A stretch of DNA of 64,000 nt, taken from Cavia porcellus (Eukaryota; Chordata; Mammalia; Rodentia; Caviidae). Of the stretch, positions 9,101-21,546 are shown piece after piece. The stretch spans positions 38,019,519 through 38,083,518 of the forward strand of contig NW_026947485.1 of assembly GCF_034190915.1 (NCBI RefSeq). Direction: 5' to 3'. Position 1 is the first letter of the stretch. Every line of letters begins with the position of its first letter. The notes beneath the pieces were generated by a model. That model saw only the letters and a program-made list of their open reading frames with translations, ran no database searches and was not told where the DNA came from. The position numbers were made by a program, and so were the translations under genes.

Positions 9101-9234
9101 TGAGCTCTCATGGCAGTTCTATGTGCAAGAGCACTCTCAACCTGTTAACACCACTCAGTTTCCTCTGGCCTGCTTTCCTCTCCTCTGCTTAAGGAGATGC
9201 AGTCACTGTCCCCCATCAGCCATGCTTTCAGCAT
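6157..9234 (+). repeat. Unit 3
   Basis: This is the first unit of the middle domain: G at unit position 1661, CC at 1741-1742 and G at 1755. It combines A/T at 1795/1810 (typical of haplotype A) with A at 2778 (typical of haplotype B), so it is itself mosaic. Private changes are T to G at unit 1332 (window 7488) and T to C at unit 2178. The 1332 change is the only difference I found in unit positions 1231-1650 in any copy. Confidence 0.95.
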
Positions 9235-12200
9235 CCTCTGGGAGCCATCTGGCTGAGCACTAGTCCCCTGGGTGTCCACACACATCTACACAAGTGCCCC
9301 TACCCGGTGCTGTGCCACATTCAGCCATCTTAGTTTCACACAGACCACACTGACTGTGTTTCTGCCCAACGGTCCCTGTGGCCTCACGATGTGGGCTCCT
9401 TGAGGAACTACACATCCATGATCCTGTCTTTCATGGTTTTTGTCCTTCTTCCTTTCAGTCTTCTGAAAATTCTCTTGGAAACATCTGTCTCTGATTCTGC
9501 CACCACCTTCCCGAGTCACATTCTTTAATCTTGTGCCCTCTCACGTGCCTCCACACTGCCCACCCCATGCCCTCACACACGTGTCACCGGCAAGCTGACC
9601 CGCTGCTGGGCCTAAAGCTCCATCTTCCAGGGGCCCCTCCATCCCACCCTCTCTCCTTTTCCTCTGCCTACCTCAGCCTCATCCCTTCCTGAGCTCTCTT
9701 CAGTCGGGGCTCCACTCCCCTCTGCAGCGGCCTTCCCTTGCCCTGGACAGTGGCCAGCTCCCAGGCCAACCCTGTGCTCTCTCTTGCTCTGTGCCCTGCC
9801 ATCTCTCTCTGCCTCACTCCTCCACTCCAGTCCTCAGCCCGCACCCAGGTCCATGGTGCTGCCCTGCCCTCGCTGACCTTCACAGGAAACCCCCACTCAG
9901 CCCTCAGCCTTCCAGGTGCCTCACTGTTCCTGGACTCCCAGTCGCCCTCAACCTGCTCTCACACTCAGGAGTCTCATGCTTCCATCTCCCCCCACTCACA
10001 GGCATCTCCTAGTCCCCTCCATCTCTGCCCCCGCCTCCATTCTCCTCCTTCCACCAGTGATTCTCACCCGAGGACCCACGACACCCATGAGGCCTGTCAG
10101 AACCATGTTCTGGCTGCATTTGCTGCTGTTCCTGCTGTCTGTGAGCAGAACACTGCTCCCCTCCCATGTCCTGATAGGCCTCCCTGGGGCCGTGCCCAAG
10201 CCCCCCAAGGTGGAACCCCCCCTCCCCCATCCTGGGGAAGAATCACTGCAGTGGATGCCACCTGTGCTCCCTGGCCTCACCCTCCCACTTCAGGCCTCCA
10301 GCTTTCCAGTGGTGGCCACCTGACATCCTCACTGGATGATCTCCGTATGTCCTCTCTGATGCAGACCTTGCACTCTCATCCCTGGAGCCTCTCCCTGTTT
10401 ACTACTCAGTACAAGAACTGACCAACCCACTACACCTGAAAGTTGTTCTTCCAAAGACCCCCACACCATGGAAGCGCTCTTCAGCCTGGGAACCATGAAA
10501 ACAATGCAGCGCCTGTGCCTGTGTTTGTTCCAAGTGGTCTTCTGGGAGATTAGTATTGTCCCTTTTTCTTCTCTTCCTTCATTGCTCCTCCCATTTGTGA
10601 TTCCTGCAGAGGTGTCCCTAAGGAAGGGCTCTTTGACCCTCCGATCTTTCCTCCTCCCTTACAAACCAGCATTTTGGCCTTCCCTTTCCTTCTACCTCCC
10701 TTCCGTTATTCTCTTTCCTCTTAGGAGCGAAAGAGGTCCTGTGGTCTTCCCAACTTGACTCTTCACTTTGCACACTAGACATGGCATGTTCCACCAACTC
10801 AGTTCCATAAAGTGCCTTCTCAATGCCTGGAACTAGGCTCATAGCCCCACCTCGATCTCCTATTTCCCAGGGTACCCACTGCCCACCCTGACCCGAATCC
10901 TGTCCCAGACCCCATCCTAGCCACCCACCCTGCCCCATCGGATCCGTGGTAAAGAGCCTGGCCTAAAGTTTACACCTTGTAAGAACCCGAAAGTCTGTAG
11001 AGCCATGCCTTTCTCCTCCTCCACAGGCATCCACCCCTTTTCTTCACTGCCCTTTCCTTCCCCTTCCCATGCTGAGCCTCGCACCCTAATGAACGCCCTA
11101 ATGCTGATTCCCACTCTGGTGCCACCCTCCTCCCAGCTCCCCTGTTGGCCTCCAGCCTGTGTGCCCCCCACGGCACTCTCTGCTCTCCTTCCTTCCTGGC
11201 TGCCTCCTGCCACCCTGTCTGCCTTCCTTAGGGGACTGCCCCTTGCCCCGTGTCTTCCTCTCATACCCACATCTTTCTGCTGCCTGTCCTTTTGCCACAC
11301 GCTCCTTCTCACTCACCCATTGGCCTAGAGATGCCTCTCTGCCTCCTCTCCAGGGCCTTACTTCCCTCAACTACCTGAAGGCCGCCACGTCTTCACATTT
11401 GTGTGCCTCTGTTCTCCATGGGCTCTGTTCTCTAGCTGTGCCCGCTCTCTGCTCAAACTCTTTCTGGCCCTGTCCCAGCCTCACTTCTGTACCCATTCTT
11501 GGCCACTGGCTGGATCTTTCCCAGGCCCTCAGTTTCACATTTAGGACAACTTTTCCTTCATCTTTGTCCTGCCAGCCTTCTTCTTTTCTCTTCCCTTCCC
11601 ATCAAACAAGCGGGCAGGAACCCTGCAGCCACTCCCACTCCCACACTCCTGCTCTTCTTTCTCCCCTCTGCTACTTGCATTTGCTCCGAGGCATGCTTCA
11701 TATGTGAAGTGCATGCTGCCCACTGCACTCACAGGGTTATGGCCTCTGCACAGTTGTTCCTTGTTATGACTTTTCCATGCGACATTTCTTCTGTGCCTTA
11801 AATATGGTAAACATTCCTTTGCCCTCTGCTCCTCCTCTTGATCAAATCTCCCAAAACAGAAGGCTCCCACCCCTTCCCTACTCCCAGCCTCCTGGGTTTT
11901 GGATTACTCCTACCATGCCCATTTGCTAGGGACCTGCATTCTTACTTTAAATGCATACTGATCTACTCAGTGGTTAGGGCTTTGTCCACCCAGCCTTCAC
12001 GGTGTCCCTTGCAGTGTCTGCTGCACTGGACACTTCTCCCTTTCCGCATGCAAACACAGCTTCAGTGGCCATTGAGAACTGCCTGTTCCGCACTGGCTTC
12101 CCCAGCTGCTCCTCTGCCATTTGCAAGCAGCTCTCTCCATTCCCTTGACACGCACCCCTTGACTCATCCCCATGTCCCTGAGCTCTCATGGCAGTTCTAT

Positions 12201-12312
12201 GTGCAAGAGCACTCTCAACCTGTTAACACCACTCAGTTTCCTCTGGCCTGCTTTCCTCTCCTCTGCTTAAGGAGATGCAGTCACTGTCCCCCATCAGCCA
12301 TGCTTTCAGCAT
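9235..12312 (+). repeat. Unit 4, mosaic with conversion-like tract
   Basis: The start of the unit is ordinary (G at 62, C at 153, G at 170 and 208), but positions 265, 278, 286 and 307 carry the rare G, C, A, T set otherwise seen together only in unit 2. It has TG at 743-744, private changes at 849, 854, 1651, 1756 and 1994, A/T at 1795/1810, A at 2681 and A at 3041. It has the most private substitutions of the middle domain. Confidence 0.95.
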
Positions 12313-15300
12313 CCTCTGGGAGCCATCTGGCTGAGCACTAGTCCCCTGGGTGTCCACACACATCTACACAAGTGCCCCTACCCGGTGCTGTGCCACATTC
12401 AGCCATCTTAGTTTCACACAGACCACACTGACTGTGTTTCTGCCCAACGGTCCCTGTGGCCTCACGATGTGGGCTCCTTGAGGAACTACACATCCATGAT
12501 CCTGTCTTTCATGGTTTTTGTCCTTCTTCCTTTCAGTCTTCTGAAAATTCTCTTGGAAACATCTGTCTCTGATTCTTCCACCACCTTCCTGAGTCACCTT
12601 CTTTAATCTTGTGCCCTCACACGTGCCTCCACACTGCCCACCCCATGCCCTCACACACGTGTCACCGGCAAGCTGACCCGCTGCTGGGCCTAAAGCTCCA
12701 TCTTCCAGGGGCCCCTCCATCCCACCCTCTCTCCTTTTCCTCTGCCTACCTCAGCCTCATCCCTTCCTGAGCTCTCTTCAGTCGGGGCTCCACTCCCCTC
12801 TGCAGCGGCCTTCCCTTGCCCTGGACAGTGGCCAGCTCCCAGGCCAACCCTGTGCTCTCTCTTGCTCTGTGCCCTGCCATCTCTCTCTGCCTCACTCCTC
12901 CACTCCAGTCCTCAGCCCGCACCCAGGTCCATGGTGCTGCCCTGCCCTCGCTGACCTTCACAGGAAACCCCCACTCAGCCCTCAGCCTTCCAGGTGCCTC
13001 ACTGTTCCTGGACTCCCAGTCGCCCTCAACCTGCTCTCACACTCAGGAGTCTCAGGCTTCCATCTCCCCCCACTCACAGGCATCTCCTAGTCCCCTCCAT
13101 CTCTGCCCCCGCCTCCATTCTCCTCCTTCCACCAGTGATTCTCACCCGAGGACCCACGACCCCCAGGAGGCCTGTCAGAACCATGTTCTGGCTGCATTTG
13201 CTGCTGTTCCTGCTGTCTGTGAGCAGAACACTGCTCCCCTCCCATGTCCTGATAGGCCTCCCTGGGGCCGTGCCCAAGCCCCCCAAGGTGGAACCCCCCC
13301 TCCCCCATCCTGGGGAAGAATCACTGCAGTGGATGCCACCTGTGCTCCCTGGCCTCACCCTCCCACTTCAGGCCTCCAGCTTTCCAGTGGTGGCCACCTG
13401 ACATCCTCACTGGATGATCTCCGTATGTCCTCTCTGATGCAGACCTTGCACTCTCATCCCTGGAGCCTCTCCCTGTTTACTACTCAGTACAAGAACTGAC
13501 CAACCCACTACACCTGAAAGTTGTTCTTCCAAAGACCCCCACACCATGGAAGCGCTCTTCAGCCTGGGAACCATGAAAACAATGCAGCGCCTGTGCCTGT
13601 GTTTGTTCCAAGTGGTCTTCTGGGAGATTAGTATTGTCCCTTTTTCTTCTCTTCCTTCATTGCTCCTCCCATTTGTGATTCCTGCAGAGGTGTCCCTAAG
13701 GAAGGGCTCTTTGACCCTCCGATCTTTCCTCCTCCCTTACAAACCAGCATTTTGGCCTTCCCTTTCCTTCTACCTCCCTTCCGTTATTCTCTTTCCTCTT
13801 AGGAGCGAAAGAGGTCCTGTGGTCTTCCCAACTTGACTCTTCACTTTGCACACTAGACATGGCATGTTCCACCAACTCAGTTCCATAAAGTGCCTTCTCA
13901 ATGCCTGGAACTAGGCTCATAGCCCCACCTCGATCTCCTATTTCCCAGGGTACCCACTGCCCGCCCTGACCCGAATCCTGTCCCAGACCCCATCCTAGCC
14001 ACCCACCCTGCCCCATCGGATCCGTGGTAAAGAGCCTGGCCTAAAGTTTACACCTTGTAAGAACCCGCAAGTCTGTAGAGCCATGCCTTTCTCCTCCTCC
14101 ACAGGCGTCCACCCCTTTTCTGCACTGCCCTTTCCTTCCCCTTCCCATGCTGAGCCTCGCACCCTAATGAACGCCCTAATGCTGATTCCCACTCTGGTGC
14201 CACCCTCCTCCCAGCTCCCCTGTTGGCCTCCAGCCTGTGTGCCCCCCACGGCACTCTCTGCTCTCCTTCCTTCCTGGCTGCCTCCTGCCACCCTGTCTGC
14301 CTTCCATAGGGGACTGCCCCTTGCCCCGTGTCTTCCTCTCATACCCACATCTTTCTGCTGCCTGTCCTTTTGCCACACGCTCCTTCTCACTCACCCATTG
14401 GCCTAGAGATGCCTCTCTGCCTCCTCTCCAGGGCCTTACTTCCCTCAACTACCTGAAGGCCGCCACGTCTTCACATTTGTGTGCCTCTGTTCTCCATGGG
14501 CTCTGTTCTCTAGCTGTGCCCGCTCTCTGCTCAAACTCTTTCTGGCCCTGTCCCAGCCTCACTTCTGTACCCATTCTTGGCCACTGGCTGGATCTTTCCC
14601 AGGCCCTCAGTTTCACATTTAGGACAACTTTTCCTTCATCTTTGTCCTGCCAGCCTTCTTCTTTTCTCTTCCCTTCCCATCAAACAAGCGGGCAGGAACC
14701 CTGCAGCCACTCCCACTCCCACACTCCTGCTCTTCTTTCTCCCCTCTGCTACTTGCATTTGCTCCGAGGCATGCTTCATATGTGAAGTGCATGCTGCCCA
14801 CTGCACTCACAGGGTTATGGCCTCTGCACAGTTGTTCCTTGTTATGACTTTTCCATGCGACATTTCTTCTGTGCCTTAAATATGGTAAACATTCCTTTGC
14901 CCTCTGCTCCTCCTCTTGATCAAATCTCCCAAAACAGAAGGCTCCCACCCCTTCCCTACTCCCAGCCTCCTGGGTTTTGGATTACTCCTACCGTGCCCAT
15001 TTGCTAGGGACCTGCATTCTTACTTTAAATGCATACTGATCTACTCAGTGGTTAGGGCTTTGTCCACCCAGCCTTCACGGTGTCCCTTGCAGTGTCTGCT
15101 GCACTGGACACTTCTCCCTTTCCGCATGCAAACACAGCTTCAGTGGCCATTGAGAACTGCCTGTTCCGCACTGGCTTCCCCAGCTGCTCCTCTGCCATTT
15201 GCAAGCAGCTCTCTCCATTCCCTTGACACGCACCCCTTGACTCATCCCCATGTCCCTGAGCTCTCATGGCAGTTCTATGTGCAAGAGCACTCTCAACCTG

Positions 15301-15390
15301 TTAACACCACTCAGTTTCCTCTGGCCTGCTTTCCTCTCCTCTGCTTAAGGAGATGCAGTCACTGTCCCCCATCAGCCATGCTTTCAGCAT
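12313..15390 (+). repeat. Unit 5, consensus-like
   Basis: This copy carries the commonest allele at nearly every variable position: T at 278, GG at 743-744, G at 1661, CC at 1741-1742, G at 1755, G/G at 1795/1810, C at 2074, G at 2681, T at 2728, C at 2778 and A at 3041. At 1227/1230 it has C/C, the left and middle domain form. I noted no private change. It is the best single stand-in for a consensus unit. Confidence 0.95.
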
Positions 15391-18300
15391 CCTCTGGGAG
15401 CCATCTGGCTGAGCACTAGTCCCCTGGGTGTCCACACACATCTACACAAGTGCCCCTACCCGGTGCTGTGCCACATTCAGCCATCTTAGTTTCACACAGA
15501 CCACACTGACTGTGTTTCTGCCCAACGGTCCCTGTGGCCTCACGATGTGGGCTCCTTGAGGAACTACACATCCATGATCCTGTCTTTCATGGTTTTTGTC
15601 CTTCTTCCTTTCAGTCTTCTGAAAATTCTCTTGGAAACATCTGTCTCTGATTCTTCCACCACCTTCCCGAGTCACCTTCTTTAATCTTGTGCCCTCACAC
15701 GTGCCTCCACACTGCCCACCCCATGCCCTCACACACGTGTCACCGGCAAGCTGACCCGCTGCTGGGCCTAAAGCTCCATCTTCCAGGGGCCCCTCCATCC
15801 CACCCTCTCTCCTTTTCCTCTGCCTACCTCAGCCTCATCCCTTCCTGAGCTCTCTTCAGTCGGGGCTCCACTCCCCTCTGCAGCGGCCTTCCCTTGCCCT
15901 GGACAGTGGCCAGCTCCCAGGCCAACCCTGTGCTCTCTCTTGCTCTGTGCCCTGCCATCTCTCTCTGCCTCACTCCTCCACTCCAGTCCTCAGCCCGCAC
16001 CCAGGTCCATGGTGCTGCCCTGCCCTCGCTGACCTTCACAGGAAACCCCCACTCAGCCCTCAGCCTTCCAGGTGCCTCACTGTTCGTGGACTCCCAGTCG
16101 CCCTCAACCTGCTCTCACACTCAGGAGTCTCATCCTTCCATCTCCCCCCACTCACAGGCATCTCCTAGTCCCCTCCATCTCTGCCCCCGCCTCCATTCTC
16201 CTCCTTCCACCAGTGATTCTCACCCGAGGACCCACGACCCCCAGGAGGCCTGTCAGAACCATGTTCTGGCTGCATTTGCTGCTGTTCCTGCTGTCTGTGA
16301 GCAGAACACTGCTCCCCTCCCATGTCCTGATAGGCCTCCCTGGGGCCGTGCCCAAGCCCCCCAAGGTGGAACCCCCCCTCCCCCATCCTGGGGAAGAATC
16401 ACTGCAGTGGATGCCACCTGTGCTCCCTGGCCTCACCCTCCCACTTCAGGCCTCCAGCTTTCCAGTGGTGGCCACCTGACATCCTCACTGGATGATCTCC
16501 GTATGTCCTCTCTGATGCAGACCTTGCACTCTCATCCCTGGAGCCTCTCCCTGTTTACTACTCAGTACAAGAACTGACCAACCCACTACACCTGAAAGTT
16601 GTTCTTCCAAAGACCCCCACACCATGGAAGCGCTCTTCAGCCTGGGAACCATGAAAACAATGCAGCGCCTGTGCCTGTGTTTGTTCCAAGTGGTCTTCTG
16701 GGAGATTAGTATTGTCCCTTTTTCTTCTCTTCCTTCATTGCTCCTCCCATTTGTGATTCCTGCAGAGGTGTCCCTAAGGAAGGGCTCTTTGACCCTCCGA
16801 TCTTTCCTCCTCCCTTACAAACCAGCATTTTGGCCTTCCCTTTCCTTCTACCTCCCTTCCGTTATTCTCTTTCCTCTTAGGAGCGAAAGAGGTCCTGTGG
16901 TCTTCCCAACTTGACTCTTCACTTTGCACACTAGACATGGCATGTTCCACCAACTCAGTTCCATAAAGTGCCTTCTCAATGCCTGGAACTAGGCTCATAG
17001 CCCCACCTCGATCTCCTATTTCCCAGGGTACCCACTGCCCGCCCTGACCCGAATCCTGTCCCAGACCCCATCCTAGCCACCCACCCTGCCCCATCGGATC
17101 CGTGGTAAAGAGCCTGGCCTAAAGTTTACAGGTTGTAAGAACCCGCAAGTCTGTAGAGCCATGCCTTTCTCCTCCTCCACAGGCATCCACCCCTTTTCTT
17201 CACTGCCCTTTCCTTCCCCTTCCCATGCTGAGCCTCGCACCCTAATGAACGCCCTAATGCTGATTCCCACTCTGGTGCCACCCTCCTCCCAGCTCCCCTG
17301 TTGGCCTCCAGCCTGTGTGCCCCCCACGGCACTCTCTGCTCTCCTTCCTTCCTGGCTGCCTCCTGCCACCCTGTCTGCCTTCCATAGGGGACTGCCCCTT
17401 GCCCCGTGTCTTCCTCTCATACCCACATCTTTCTGCTGCCTGTCCTTTTGCCACACGCTCCTTTTCACTCACCCATTGGCCTAGAGATGCCTCTCTGCCT
17501 CCTCTCCAGGGCCTTACTTCCCTCAACTACCTGAAGGCCGCCACGTCTTCACATTTGTGTGCCTCTGTTCTCCATGGGCTCTGTTCTCTAGCTGTGCCCG
17601 CTCTCTGCTCAAACTCTTTCTGGCCCTGTCCCAGCCTCACTTCTGTACCCATTCTTGGCCACTGGCTGGATCTTTCCCAGGCCCTCAGTTTCACATTTAG
17701 GACAACTTTTCCTTCATCTTTGTCCTGCCAGCCTTCTTCTTTTCTCTTCCCTTCCCATCAAACAAGCGGGCAGGAACCCTGCAGCCACTCCCACTCCCAC
17801 ACTCCTGCTCTTCTTTCTCCCCTCTGCTACTTGCATTTGCTCCGAGGCATGCTTCATATGTGAAGTGCATGCTGCCCACTGCACTCACAGGGTTATGGCC
17901 TCTGCACAGTTGTTCCTTGTTATGACTTTTCCATGCGACATTTCTTCTGTGCCTTAAATATGGTAAACATTCCTTTGCCCTCTGCTCCTCCTCTTGATCA
18001 AATCTCCCAAAACAGAAGGCTCCCACCCCTTCCCTACTCCCAGCCTCCTGGGTTTTGGATTACTCCTACCGTGCCCATTTGCTAGGGACCTGCATTCTTA
18101 CTTTAAATGCATACTGAGCTACTCAGTGGTTAGGGCTTTGTCCACCCAGCCTTCACGGTGTCCCTTGCAGTGTCTGCTGCACTGGACACTTCTCCCTTTC
18201 CGCATGCAAACACAGCTTCAGTGGCCATTGAGAACTGCCTGTTCCGCACTGGCTTCCCCAGCTGCTCCTCTGCCATTTGCAAGCAGCTCTCTCCATTCCC

Positions 18301-18468
18301 TTGACACGCACCCCTTGACTCATCCCCATGTCCCTGAGCTCTCATGGCAGTTCTATGTGCAAGAGCACTCTCAACCTGTTAACACCACTCAGTTTCCTCT
18401 GGCCTGCTTTCCTCTCCTCTGCTTAAGGAGATGCAGTCACTGTCCCCCATCAGCCATGCTTTCAGCAT
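15391..18468 (+). repeat. Unit 6, haplotype A
   Basis: Haplotype A is defined by C at 278 (AP-1 motif lost), TC at 743-744, GG at 1741-1742, A/T at 1795/1810, T at 2074 and G at 2728. Units 6, 7, 9 and 13 carry all of these. Units 6 and 7 alone also share C to G at unit 696 (windows 16086 and 19164), which links them as sister copies. Confidence 0.95.
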
Positions 18469-21400
18469 CCTCTGGGAGCCATCTGGCTGAGCACTAGTCC
18501 CCTGGGTGTCCACACACATCTACACAAGTGCCCCTACCCGGTGCTGTGCCACATTCAGCCATCTTAGTTTCACACAGACCACACTGACTGTGTTTCTGCC
18601 CAACGGTCCCTGTGGCCTCACGATGTGGGCTCCTTGAGGAACTACACATCCATGATCCTGTCTTTCATGGTTTTTGTCCTTCTTCCTTTCAGTCTTCTGA
18701 AAATTCTCTTGGAAACATCTGTCTCTGATTCTTCCACCACCTTCCCGAGTCACCTTCTTTAATCTTGTGCCCTCACACGTGCCTCCACACTGCCCACCCC
18801 ATGCCCTCACACACGTGTCACCGGCAAGCTGACCCGCTGCTGGGCCTAAAGCTCCATCTTCCAGGGGCCCCTCCATCCCACCCTCTCTCCTTTTCCTCTG
18901 CCTACCTCAGCCTCATCCCTTCCTGAGCTCTCTTCAGTCGGGGCTCCACTCCCCTCTGCAGCGGCCTTCCCTTGCCCTGGACAGTGGCCAGCTCCCAGGC
19001 CAACCCTGTGCTCTCTCTTGCTCTGTGCCCTGCCATCTCTCTCTGCCTCACTCCTCCACTCCAGTCCTCAGCCCGCACCCAGGTCCATGGTGCTGCCCTG
19101 CCCTCGCTGACCTTCACAGGAAACCCCCACTCAGCCCTCAGCCTTCCAGGTGCCTCACTGTTCGTGGACTCCCAGTCGCCCTCAACCTGCTCTCACACTC
19201 AGGAGTCTCATCCTTCCATCTCCCCCCACTCACAGGCATCTCCTAGTCCCCTCCATCTCTGCCCCCGCCTCCATTCTCCTCCTTCCACCAGTGATTCTCA
19301 CCCGAGGACCCACGACCCCCAGGAGGCCTGTCAGAACCATGTTCTGGCTGCATTTGCTGCTGTTCCTGCTGTCTGTGAGCAGAACACTGCTCCCCTCCCA
19401 TGTCCTGATAGGCCTCCCTGGGGCCGTGCCCAAGCCCCCCAAGGTGGAACCCCCCCTCCCCCATCCTGGGGAAGAATCACTGCAGTGGATGCCACCTGTG
19501 CTCCCTGGCCTCACCCTCCCACTTCAGGCCTCCAGCTTTCCAGTGGTGGCCACCTGACATCCTCACTGGATGATCTCCGTATGTCCTCTCTGATGCAGAC
19601 CTTGCACTCTCATCCCTGGAGCCTCTCCCTGTTTACTACTCAGTACAAGAACTGACCAACCCACTACACCTGAAAGTTGTTCTTCCAAAGACCCCCACAC
19701 CATGGAAGCGCTCTTCAGCCTGGGAACCATGAAAACAATGCAGCGCCTGTGCCTGTGTTTGTTCCAAGTGGTCTTCTGGGAGATTAGTATTGTCCCTTTT
19801 TCTTCTCTTCCTTCATTGCTCCTCCCATTTGTGATTCCTGCAGAGGTGTCCCTAAGGAAGGGCTCTTTGACCCTCCGATCTTTCCTCCTCCCTTACAAAC
19901 CAGCATTTTGGCCTTCCCTTTCCTTCTACCTCCCTTCCGTTATTCTCTTTCCTCTTAGGAGCGAAAGAGGTCCTGTGGTCTTCCCAACTTGACTCTTCAC
20001 TTTGCACACTAGACATGGCATGTTCCACCAACTCAGTTCCATAAAGTGCCTTCTCAATGCCTGGAACTAGGCTCATAGCCCCACCTCGATCTCCTATTTC
20101 CCAGGGTACCCACTGCCCGCCCTGACCCGAATCCTGTCCCAGACCCCATCCTAGCCACCCACCCTGCCCCATCGGATCCGTGGTAAAGAGCCTGGCCTAA
20201 AGTTTACAGGTTGTAAGAACCCGCAAGTCTGTAGAGCCATGCCTTTCTCCTCCTCCACAGGCATCCACCCCTTTTCTTCACTGCCCTTTCCTTCCCCTTC
20301 CCATGCTGAGCCTCGCACCCTAATGAACGCCCTAATGCTGATTCCCACTCTGGTGCCACCCTCCTCCCAGCTCCCCTGTTGGCCTCCAGCCTGTGTGCCC
20401 CCCACGGCACTCTCTGCTCTCCTTCCTTCCTGGCTGCCTCCTGCCACCCTGTCTGCCTTCCATAGGGGACTGCCCCTTGCCCCGTGTCTTCCTCTCATAC
20501 CCACATCTTTCTGCTGCCTGTCCTTTTGCCACACGCTCCTTTTCACTCACCCATTGGCCTAGAGATGCCTCTCTGCCTCCTCTCCAGGGCCTTACTTCCC
20601 TCAACTACCTGAAGGCCGCCACGTCTTCACATTTGTGTGCCTCTGTTCTCCATGGGCTCTGTTCTCTAGCTGTGCCCGCTCTCTGCTCAAACTCTTTCTG
20701 GCCCTGTCCCAGCCTCACTTCTGTACCCATTCTTGGCCACTGGCTGGATCTTTCCCAGGCCCTCAGTTTCACATTTAGGACAACTTTTCCTTCATCTTTG
20801 TCCTGCCAGCCTTCTTCTTTTCTCTTCCCTTCCCATCAAACAAGCGGGCAGGAACCCTGCAGCCACTCCCACTCCCACACTCCTGCTCTTCTTTCTCCCC
20901 TCTGCTACTTGCATTTGCTCCGAGGCATGCTTCATATGTGAAGTGCATGCTGCCCACTGCACTCACAGGGTTATGGCCTCTGCACAGTTGTTCCTTGTTA
21001 TGACTTTTCCATGCGACATTTCTTCTGTGCCTTAAATATGGTAAACATTCCTTTGCCCTCTGCTCCTCCTCTTGATCAAATCTCCCAAAACAGAAGGCTC
21101 CCACCCCTTCCCTACTCCCAGCCTCCTGGGTTTTGGATTACTCCTACCGTGCCCATTTGCTAGGGACCTGCATTCTTACTTTAAATGCATACTGAGCTAC
21201 TCAGTGGTTAGGGCTTTGTCCACCCAGCCTTCACGGTGTCCCTTGCAGTGTCTGCTGCACTGGACACTTCTCCCTTTCCGCATGCAAACACAGCTTCAGT
21301 GGCCATTGAGAACTGCCTGTTCCGCACTGGCTTCCCCAGCTGCTCCTCTGCCATTTGCAAGCAGCTCTCTCCATTCCCTTGACACGCACCCCTTGACTCA

Positions 21401-21546
21401 TCCCCATGTCCCTGAGCTCTCATGGCAGTTCTATGTGCAAGAGCACTCTCAACCTGTTAACACCACTCAGTTTCCTCTGGCCTGCTTTCCTCTCCTCTGC
21501 TTAAGGAGATGCAGTCACTGTCCCCCATCAGCCATGCTTTCAGCAT
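18469..21546 (+). repeat. Unit 7, haplotype A, near-identical to unit 6
   Basis: At every variable position I tracked this copy matches unit 6, including the otherwise unique G at unit 696. This is the signature of a recent tandem duplication of one unit, or of a complete conversion between neighbours. Confidence 0.95.
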
